Shown here in pieces: positions 6,712 to 13,900 of a DNA stretch of 17,260 nucleotides; the first letter of the stretch is position 1, and each line of letters begins with the position of its first letter. The notes below the pieces were generated by a model that worked only from the letters and a program-made list of their open reading frames with translations, was not told where the DNA came from and did no database searches. The stretch is from an uncultured Eubacteriales bacterium (lineage in GTDB: Bacteria; Bacillota; Clostridia; Oscillospirales; CAG-382). The stretch is taken from contig CAKSOW010000042.1 of NCBI GenBank assembly GCA_934479825.1, positions 1 through 17,260 on the forward strand, written 5' to 3'. Made by a program: the position numbers and the translations under genes.

Positions 6712-7775
6712 AAGGGCGGCGTGCCGCCGACATATTCTCACGCGGAGCGTGAGTGGCAGTCCCGGCAGGGGTTGCCGGGGAGCCGTGTTACTTTTGTGAA
6801 AAGTAACAAAAGGGGACGTTTTTTACGTTCTTTTTGCTTCTGCAAAAAGAACCAAAAAGCAGCCGCGAGGGTTGCGACCCTCCCGACTCCCGGGGGATCG
6901 GTTCAAAGCGCTACACAGGCATGCTTTTTATAGAAAATGAAACAGTTCGTCACTAAAACAGCTTTCAGGCTTTGAACCGGTGCGAAAGGGAAGTTGTACT
7001 ACAAACACTCGGACGCGTCAAAAGTTGCCGGTGGCAAGTTTTGGCGTGTCGGAGACCGCCGAAACAGGGAGTATTGTGAGCGGACGCGAACAAGACGACC
7101 ATGTTTCAAGGAGACTATCGCTAAATATCTGGATTTTGACTTTGGTCGGTTAGTGCTACGGGCTTGACGCCGCAAGCGATGGATTAAAAGAGAAACTGCA
7201 CGTTATATTGGATGCGGCGAAAAAAACGATGTGAGCTGATAAAAAGTTTAAGATTCATCCCAAATGTGTTTCTGTGCAGAAAACTTGAAATTTTGCATTT
7301 TCATCTGAAACTATCCATTTTTCCGAAAAATAACTTTCTGTCCGCGAAAAAATCTCCCACCAAAATTTCTCCTTTCCGAAAAGCTGTAATCTGTTGCCAC
7401 AAAAACCAACCTCCTACCAAACTCCCCCTTTCCATGAAACACATAAACTACTGTCCACCCAAATCAGAGCCTGCCTTTTTATAAAAAATTGAAAATCCTT
7501 GCGTAGTAAAATAACCCCCTCGCACCGGTTCAAAATACTCCGAGCTATATTGCACAAAACGGTGATTTTCCGCAAAGATTTTCTGATAGGCACATAACTT
7601 GCGATTTAATAAATAACTCCCACGATCGGAATTTTGAACCGTTCCCCGGGAGTCCAGAGGGCAGAGGCCCTCGGCGTGTTTTTGGTTACTTTTTGCACGC
7701 CGCAAAAAGTAACGTAAAAACGCCCTTGGGGACTTTTTTTTGGGGGGGCTTGGGGCACGCCGCAAAAAGTAACAC
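6711..7775 (+). repeat. Large palindromic non-coding repeat, copy B
   Basis: This 1.06-kb gene-free element is the most complete copy. In order it has hairpins at 6715-6728 and 6737-6753 (CTCACGC), 6761-6779 and 6787-6807 (GTTACTTTT), 6827-6852 (GTTCTTTTTGC, 11 bp) and 6867-6882 (GAGGGT). The left arm has GGTTCAAAGC (6900-6909) and GCTTTGAACC (6969-6978), then GGTGCGAAAGGG (6979-6990). The core is 6991-7514. The right side has a degraded CCCCTCGCACC (7516-7526), an arm with GGTTCAAAAT (7527-7536) and ATTTTGAACC (7631-7640), a GAGGGC hairpin (7657-7672) and a 12-bp GTTACTTTTTGC hairpin (7685-7713). The right end carries a partial tandem copy of its last motif at 7756-7773. Left and right ends are inverted repeats of each other. 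It starts right after the terminator of the solute-binding protein gene. Confidence 0.85.
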
Positions 7776-7796
7776 AAAAAACCGTCTCTTTTCTTG

Positions 7797-7838
7797 CTTT
7801 TCGAGAATCGAAAAGTCTCTTTCCGGGCTTTCCGGAAA
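7797..7838. repeat. Two small hairpins between repeat copy B and feoA
   Basis: CTTTTCGA (7797-7804) pairs with TCGAAAAG (7808-7815), and TTTCCGG (7820-7826) pairs with CCGGAAA (7832-7838). Similar hairpins follow the other repeat copies less clearly. No gene is seen here. Confidence 0.45.
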
Positions 7839-7847
7839 CAATGGCAC

Positions 7848-7882
7848 GGCCCCCGGCCGCCCCATATGGGCAGCCGGGGGCC
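7848..7882 (-). terminator. GC-rich hairpin after feoA
   Basis: GGCCCCCGGC (7848-7857) pairs perfectly with GCCGGGGGCC (7873-7882), with a CCCATATGGG palindrome inside. It begins 5 bases past the feoA stop on the minus strand. There is no T-run after it, so its role in termination rather than transcript stability is uncertain. Confidence 0.5.
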
Positions 7883-7887
7883 TATCC

Positions 7888-8112
7888 TTACTCCATCGTC
7901 ACATAGACGCATTGCGCTTCGGAACGTCGAATGGCTACAAGCGCCCCACCGACAAAATAAGCAGTCGGATCGCCGAGCGGACTGCTAAAAACGCATTCAA
8001 CCGGCGCACCGCGTACAAATCCAATATCTTGCAGACGCCTGCGGACGGAGCCGGTAAGTTCCAGACTTTCCACATGGCCTGTCATGTCTTTTTGAAGTTC
8101 TGAGAGTGTCAT
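7888..8112 (-). CDS. feoA: FeoA-family ferrous iron transport accessory protein
   Basis: This is a 74-residue SH3-like protein of the FeoA family, which supports the FeoB ferrous iron permease on the cytoplasmic side. Family hallmarks are all visible: MTLSEL at the start, the G-x-V-x-x-L-x-x-TGSVRRRLQDIGFVRGAPVE strand-helix block, the SPLGDP turn, and the closing GGALVAIRRSEAQCVYV block. The start at 8112 is chosen over the in-frame ATG at 8145 because the family begins at MTLSEL and a GGTGAT sits just before it; the upstream ATG has no ribosome binding site. No feoB lies next to it in the window, which is unusual, since feoA commonly precedes feoB or another feoA. Some FeoA-domain proteins act alone. 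A terminator separates it from the transporter gene upstream. Confidence 0.85.
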   Translation of the reverse strand: MTLSELQKDMTGHVESLELTGSVRRRLQDIGFVRGAPVECVFSSPLGDPTAYFVGGALVAIRRSEAQCVYVTME

Positions 8113-8125
8113 ACTATCACCAAAA

Positions 8126-8143
8126 GAACCGCCTTCGCGGTTC
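8126..8143 (-). promoter_or_regulatory. Leader hairpin before feoA
   Basis: On the minus strand GAACCGC and GCGGTTC form a 7-bp stem with a 4-base loop, followed by TTTT and then the feoA ribosome binding site and start codon. It could be an attenuator or a stability element; this is inference from position only. Confidence 0.3.
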
Positions 8144-8243
8144 ATATGTTTTTTTGAGGCTCTCCGATGTCAGTATATGCTGTCGGCTGTGCCGTGTTTC
8201 CACCGCAGTTTTTGTGAAAAAACAAAGTGGCAGTTTTTTGTAC

Positions 8244-8276
8244 AAAAAGGCGCTCACGTTTTGTTACGCAAGCGCC
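8244..8276 (-). terminator. Intrinsic terminator of the CorC-like transporter gene
   Basis: On the minus strand GGCGCTTGCGT pairs with ACGTGAGCGCC over 11 bp (two G-U pairs), followed by TTTTT. It lies 50 bases past the transporter stop codon. Confidence 0.8.
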
Positions 8277-8326
8277 GGAATTTTTATTTCTTTGTTTTTT
8301 TCGGGATAAAATAAATCTCTGTTGTA

Positions 8327-9685
8327 TCAATCGCCTTTTTTGGAAGAATGGACTTTGGCGCGCGTCTCCTCTTCGGAATCGCCGTCTTTGTCCGTGTCTT
8401 TATCCTTATCCTTGCCTTCGTCCTCCTCTTCATCTTCGGGGTGAACCACAAGTTTAATTTCGGAGGCACGTCTGCCGTCAATCTTCAAGACCTCGACTGA
8501 TAAATTCTCAAAATCAAATTTATCGCCGACCTCCGGAATTTTCCCGAGGTTATCAAGTACCCATCCGTTGACAGTCGCATTATCATCCAGAACCTCATCC
8601 GAAAACGGATAAATATCAGCAAGGTCATTCATCGGCGTACTGCAATTGATTAAGTACACATTGTCTTCGAGCTCTTTGATATTCTCAATGACTTCATCGT
8701 GTTCGTCCCAGATCTCGCCGACAAGACCTTCCAAGACATCCTCCATCGTGACAAGTCCTGCCGTACCGCCGTATTCGTCTACGACGATCGCCATATGTGT
8801 TTTTGCTTCTTGGAACTCACGCAAAAGCTTGGATATCTTCATGCCCTCGGTAATGCAGAGCACTTCATGTACAATCGAAGAAAAGTCTGTACCGCCGTCA
8901 TAGACCAAGCGGTTGAAATCCTTTTCATGGATAACACCGACAACGCTGTCGATGGTATCGCGATAGACCGGAAGTCTTGAAAAACCGCTGGTACGGAAAG
9001 TTTCCATGATCTCAGGGATCGGCGTATCGACGGAAATAGCGACAATATCCACACGCGGTGTCAGAATTGCGGCGACTTCCAGATCGTTGAATTCGATAGC
9101 GCTTTTGATGAGATCGCCCTCGTGTTCGTCAATGCCGCCTTCATTCTGCGCTTCTTCAACCATGGTCATGATTTCATCTTCCGTAATGGAAAGGGTAGCG
9201 TCATGTTTGAAAAGCATGGAAATGAGCTTTCTCCAAAGGGAGAACAGAGCGGTGAGCGGTGTGAGGATCATCATGAGAAAACGGACGATTCCGACCACAC
9301 GCATAGTGTAGCTGTCTGCAAAGTCTTTGCCGAGGAATTTCGGCGTAATTTCACCGAAAATCAGGATGATGACCGTCATGGCGGCTGTTGATGCCGTTGC
9401 GGCAAGACTTGTATTGCCTTTGATGAAAGAGGCAAAAAGAAGGGTTGCAATGGTAGAAGCGGAAATGTTGACGATGTTGTTGCCGACAAGCATGGTAGAC
9501 AAGAATTTTTCGTAATTCTCCTCGACCTTCATGACGGCTTTGGCTTTTTTGTTGCCGTCTCCGGCAAGTGTTTTCATACGGGTTTTATTAAAACTCGTAA
9601 AGGCTGTTTCGGTTCCTGAGAAAAAAGCGGATAACAGCACTAAAACAAAAAGCGCCGCTATCTGCATACTACTGGCAGGATCCAT
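8327..9685 (-). CDS. CNNM/CBS/CorC-type ion transporter (HlyC/CorC family)
   Basis: This 452-residue membrane protein belongs to the CNNM/CorC family, whose members export or regulate Mg2+ or Co2+. The frame is open from 9742, but ATG 9685 is preferred (AAGGAG at 9698-9704, and family start MDPASSMQ). Residues 8-200 form the CNNM (DUF21) membrane domain, with SGTETA at 23-28, VGNNIVN at 67-73 and GEITPK at 111-116. A CBS pair spans about 207-330, including VVDEYGGTAGLVTMEDVLEGLVGEI at 301-325. Residues 340-415 are the CorC/HlyC C-terminal domain (NGWVLDNLGKIPEVGDKF). The tail 416-452 is a low-complexity run of Glu, Asp and Lys, unusual in length. The gene is transcribed alone, with a terminator at 8244-8276. 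Whether it moves Mg2+, Co2+ or Na+ cannot be told. Confidence 0.9.
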   Translation of the reverse strand: MDPASSMQIAALFVLVLLSAFFSGTETAFTSFNKTRMKTLAGDGNKKAKAVMKVEENYEKFLSTMLVGNNIVNISASTIATLLFASFIKGNTSLAATASTAAMTVIILIFGEITPKFLGKDFADSYTMRVVGIVRFLMMILTPLTALFSLWRKLISMLFKHDATLSITEDEIMTMVEEAQNEGGIDEHEGDLIKSAIEFNDLEVAAILTPRVDIVAISVDTPIPEIMETFRTSGFSRLPVYRDTIDSVVGVIHEKDFNRLVYDGGTDFSSIVHEVLCITEGMKISKLLREFQEAKTHMAIVVDEYGGTAGLVTMEDVLEGLVGEIWDEHDEVIENIKELEDNVYLINCSTPMNDLADIYPFSDEVLDDNATVNGWVLDNLGKIPEVGDKFDFENLSVEVLKIDGRRASEIKLVVHPEDEEEDEGKDKDKDTDKDGDSEEETRAKVHSSKKGD

Positions 9686-9776
9686 GAAAAAAATCAACTC
9701 CTTAAAATTTTGTAACGAATTTGTTTTACAACGCACTCGCATTATTCTATGCCGGACAATAAGTCCAGTTTCGCAT

Positions 9777-9805
9777 ATTGTATCACAAATTCAAAAAAAA
9801 AGCAA
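9777..9805 (-). promoter_or_regulatory. Promoter of the CorC-like transporter gene
   Basis: On the minus strand TTGCTT (9800-9805) and TACAAT (9777-9782) are 17 bp apart, giving a leader of about 85 bases before ATG 9685. I see no recognisable magnesium riboswitch in that leader. Confidence 0.5.
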
Positions 9806-9861
9806 GAGTTTTTCTAAAAAAACTGAGTATTTCCACAATTTTACCTTTTTGAGAAAGTGTA

Positions 9862-10735
9862 TTTGATTCTTTTGGCTTTTTCCAAAAGAACCAAAAAGTA
9901 CACCGAGGGCGGCTGGGAGCCGCTGGTACTTTTCGGAAAAGTATCAAAAGGGGAGCCTTTCTTTTTCGGAAAGGCATGAAAGGGACGTTTTTACGTTCTT
10001 TTTGCCTCTGCAAAAAGAACCCAAAAGCAGACGGGGCTCCGTTCTGCGACCTCGGTTCAAAACCCGTGCGGTGGGATTATAGATAAAATTTGAAAGGTTC
10101 AGTGCATTAAGTTTTTTTGCAAAAGTTTATTAGTGCCGCAAATACGCACGGCCATGTTTTGAACCGGTGCGAAAGGACAATTGCAGTACGAACGCAGAAT
10201 CCGGTTTTGCGAAAAATCGAAGTTGCAATACGGGCTTGACACCGCAAGCAGTAGGCTAAAAGAGAAACTGCACGTTATCTTTGTTGCGGTGGAAAAGGAA
10301 AATTGATGTAGGTTAGTAAAAGCTTTGGAGTAAATCCATGATTCGTTTTTAGCAGGAACCGGAAATTTCATGTTCTCGCCTGAAACTATCCATCTTCCGG
10401 AAAATATCTTTCTATTCGTTCAAAAACAAATTTCCACCAAAACCACCCATTCCCTGAAACACATAACCTGCTGTCCACCCAAATCAAAGCTTTTCTTTTT
10501 ATAAATACCTATAAATCCTTACGCAGTAAAGTAACCCTTTCGCACCGGTTCAAAATACTCCGAGCTATATGGCACATGGTTTCAGTTTCTCACAAAATTT
10601 CTTGATAGGCACAAAGCCTGTGTTTTAGCAAGTAATTCCTACGCTCGGAATTTTGAACCGCACCCCGGGAGTCCAGAGGGCAGAGGCCCTCGGCGTGTTT
10701 TTGGTTACTTTTGGCACGTCGCAAAAAGTAACATT
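9862..10735 (+). repeat. Large palindromic non-coding repeat, copy C
   Basis: This is the most diverged copy, lying between the divergent transporter and SLH genes. Left hairpins are at 9867-9890 (TTCTTTTGG), 9909-9923 (GCGGCT), 9927-9943 (TACTTTT), 9956-9974 (CCTTTC) and 9995-10020 (GTTCTTTTTGC, 11 bp). The left arm is GGTTCAAAAC (10054-10063) with GTTTTGAACC (10156-10165), followed by GGTGCGAAAGGA (10166-10177). The core is 10178-10534, about 110-170 bases shorter than in A and B. The right part has CCCTTTCGCACC (10535-10546), an arm with GGTTCAAAAT (10547-10556) and ATTTTGAACC (10650-10659), a GAGGGC hairpin (10676-10691) and a GTTACTTTT hairpin (10704-10732). The right third is close to copy B; the left arm interior is unrelated. 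Confidence 0.82.
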
Positions 10736-10863
10736 AAAACCGTCCCTTTTCTTACTTTTCGGGAAAGGCCTTTTCACACAAAAACCAACAAATAACAGAT
10801 AAATCAACAAGATAAACCAGCAAATTGCACAAAAAAACAGAAAAAATTCGTAGGTTTTGCCAA

Positions 10864-10892
10864 TTCCATTTTGTAGGTATTTATGATAAAAT
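10864..10892 (+). promoter_or_regulatory. Extended -10 promoter of the SLH glycosidase gene
   Basis: TAAAAT (10887-10892) is preceded by TG at 10884-10885, forming TATGATAAAATA, close to the -10 regions of the solute-binding protein genes. The -35 (TTCCAT, 10864-10869) is weak, which an extended -10 can tolerate. The leader to ATG 10959 is about 60 bases and contains a small CAGCC/GGCTG hairpin (10915-10933). Confidence 0.5.
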
Positions 10893-10958
10893 AAAGGTAT
10901 TCCAAAAAGGGAAACAGCCATCATTTTCGGCTGAAAAAATCAAAAAGGAGAGAAGAAA

Positions 10959-13900
10959 ATGAACAAAAGAATGTTAGGCTTTGCCGCCGGACTTACTGCT
11001 GCGCTGACCCTTGCGGTGAGCGTCCATGCAGATTTTGCCAAAAGCAAAGACTACACAGACGGTATGTTTGCCGACGTACCGCAAACCGAATGGTACGCTG
11101 CCAGCGTCAAGGATGCTTACGAATACGGCATCATGCAGGGCGACAGCGCTACCACATTCAGTCCGAACGGCACGCTCACCATTGCGGAGGGCGTTACCAT
11201 TGCCGCTCGTATCTACGAAAACCTGAACGGCAAGGCCATTCCCGACGCAGACGGCGAATGGTACACAAAGTATGTCAACTATGCAATCGCAAACGGCTTC
11301 TTGCAGGATGGCCGTTACGAAGATTTTGAACGTACTATCAAGCGTTCCGAAATGGCGGAGCTGCTTGCCGATGTGTGCGGCGATCTCCCGGCTATCAACA
11401 CGGTTGAGTCGCTTCCCGATGTCGGCGAAGGCTCGTCTTACGGCAAAAAAGTATTCAAGCTTTACCGTGCCGGCATTCTGACCGGTAACGACAATTTCGG
11501 CACATTTGCGCCGGATTCCAAGCTGCTTCGCAGTGAGATTTCGGCGATGGCAGTCCGTATCGCGCTTGCTGACAAGCGTGTGCAAAAATCCTTTGATAAA
11601 ACGGCTGTCCGCACGCTTTCCGACGCGTATTACATCATTGATATGATGGGCGAAAACGGCCCGACCGGTCTTGCCAACGGATGGGACTATGACAACCGTT
11701 TCGACCTCTTCAATACGTCCGGTACCTATCGTTCCTTTATTAAAGATACTTCGGATGAGGCTTTCGGTTCTCTTATTCGTAAATTTAAGACCGAACGTGA
11801 CGGAATCTTGCATTTAGAGCTGTATTTCGGCGCTTATTCGAGCGACGGTGCGGCTTATGTTGCTTTTGAGGATGCAAACGAAAACAAGATCGTTTCGATC
11901 ACTCCGAAAAACGGCAAATGGGTACTTGTCGGCGCGGATGAAAAGGCAACGGCCATTGCTGTTCCGGCTAATGAATCGACCGGTTACAAGCTTGTCTGGA
12001 ATGTTGACCTTGACAAGCGCACCGCTCACCTTGTGCTGAACAACACCGACTGCGGTACGGTAAATATCAAGGACGGCGATATCTCGCGCCTTGTTCTCGG
12101 TTCTGAAAAGAAAGGTTCGGGCTATGTCAAGCTGTACAACGCCCGTCTTTCCAAGAACTATGCATTAAGCGAGCACTTTATTGCAGAAGATACGGGCGAC
12201 GCGCCTGCTATGTGGAACGTCACCGGTAACTGGAAACTTACCAAGACCGCTTCTGAACGCGGCTATGATTTGGTCAGCGTCAAGAGCGAGACCAAGGCCG
12301 GTGAAACCTCAACGGCATCCCGTTCGTTCACGCCGATTGCCGGCAAGATCAGCTTTGAGACTATGATTCTTCTTCCGGAAAAGACCGACGGCGCTTCTGT
12401 TTCTCTTACCTCCGGCGGCGAAAAGGCCATTACCTTTGAAACGCGCGACGGCAAGATTTACGTCGGCGACAACATGGTCAATGATTTCCGCGCCAACGTA
12501 TGGCAGAACCTCCATATTGAGGCTGACACAAATGCCGGAACGGCCGACATCTATGTAAACGGCAAGAAGAAAGCGACAATTGAGATAAACGACAAGAGCT
12601 TTGACGGTATCACCGTAAGCTTTGCGCCCAAGACCGATGCCGTTATGTGGTTTGACGATGTTCAGATCTGCAACATTATCGACCATGACGATTATCCGTC
12701 CTATCCGCAGGTTGCCGAAAGCAAGGATTACAACATCGGCGTCAACGTGTGCTGGCTGTGGCGCGACCAACATTCCGGCGAGGGCTGGGACTCGGTCAGC
12801 TCGTTCCCGGAATTTGAACCGTACATCGGTTACTACGACGAAGGCTTGCGCGAGACGGCCGATTGGGAGCTGAAGTGGCTTGCCGAACACGGTATCGACT
12901 TTATGCACGCTTGCTGGTACTGCCCGAGCAGTAACATCAAAGAGCCGATCAAGAAGATGCGCCATTCGTACTATGCGCTTCACGACGGCTACATGATGGC
13001 GAAGTACAGCGACCTTGTCGATTTCTGCATCATGTGGGAAAACAACGGTCAGGACTGCACGTCGTTTGAACAGTTCCGCGATTATATCTGGAACTATTGG
13101 ATGGAATATTACTTCTCCGACCCGCGTTATGCGCGTCTTGACAACAAGGCGGTCCTCACGGTCTGGAACAGAAGCAACTTTGAAAAGGCGTTCGGCGGTG
13201 CAGAGGGCGCACGCCAGGCTGTCGAATTCATGAACGAAGAGCTCAAAAAGATCGGCTATGACGGCCTTATTCTCCTTGCTTCGACGCAGGGCGCAAACCC
13301 CGAGGGCACGTATTCCGGACTTAAAGAGCTTGGCTATGACGCTACCTACGGTTACCATTGGGGGCCGAACGGTTACAGTGCAGAACATCAGATCAACTGC
13401 AACCGGACCGACCTTGCCAATTCCCATGCAGTCGGCAGTCACCACATTCCGACCGTTTCCATCGGTTTCAACGATGTGGGACGCAACCATTCGCGTGACC
13501 CGATCATCACCAAAGAAGATCATTTAAAGGTTTGCCAGGAGATCAAGAAAGAACTTGCCGAAATGAATACCGGCACGTGGATGGATAACACGCTTATCGT
13601 GTCCACTACCAACGAGTATTCCGAGGGTACGTATGTTCTCCCGACGCAGAACATCGGCTTTGATTATCTTGAAAACATCCGTCTTACCTTTACGGACGAC
13701 ACGAGCGACCACTCCGCTCTTGACGTGAGAGCGACAGCCGATCAGATCGACCGCGTTACTCACCTCTATCCGCCGCACCGTTCGGTGATCCGCTGGTTCC
13801 AGTTTGAAAAATCCGACACGGCGGAAGACGAATCTTCTTTGACCGGTGACAACCTTGTTGCAGTCCGTTCTTATGATATGTCTAAGGCAACAGACGCCGC

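Noticed and set aside
9686..9770. Magnesium riboswitch in the leader of the CorC-like transporter gene
   Set aside because: The leader is about 85 bases, AT-rich, and shows no conserved M-box-type helices or terminator.
1..10735. CRISPR array or CRISPR-like repeats
   Set aside because: The repeated hairpins are not evenly spaced direct repeats with unique spacers, and no cas gene is present.
12309..13523. 404-residue antisense frame inside the SLH glycosidase gene
   Set aside because: It is a shadow of GC-biased codons in a clearly coding sense strand; no signal, promoter or family match on the antisense.
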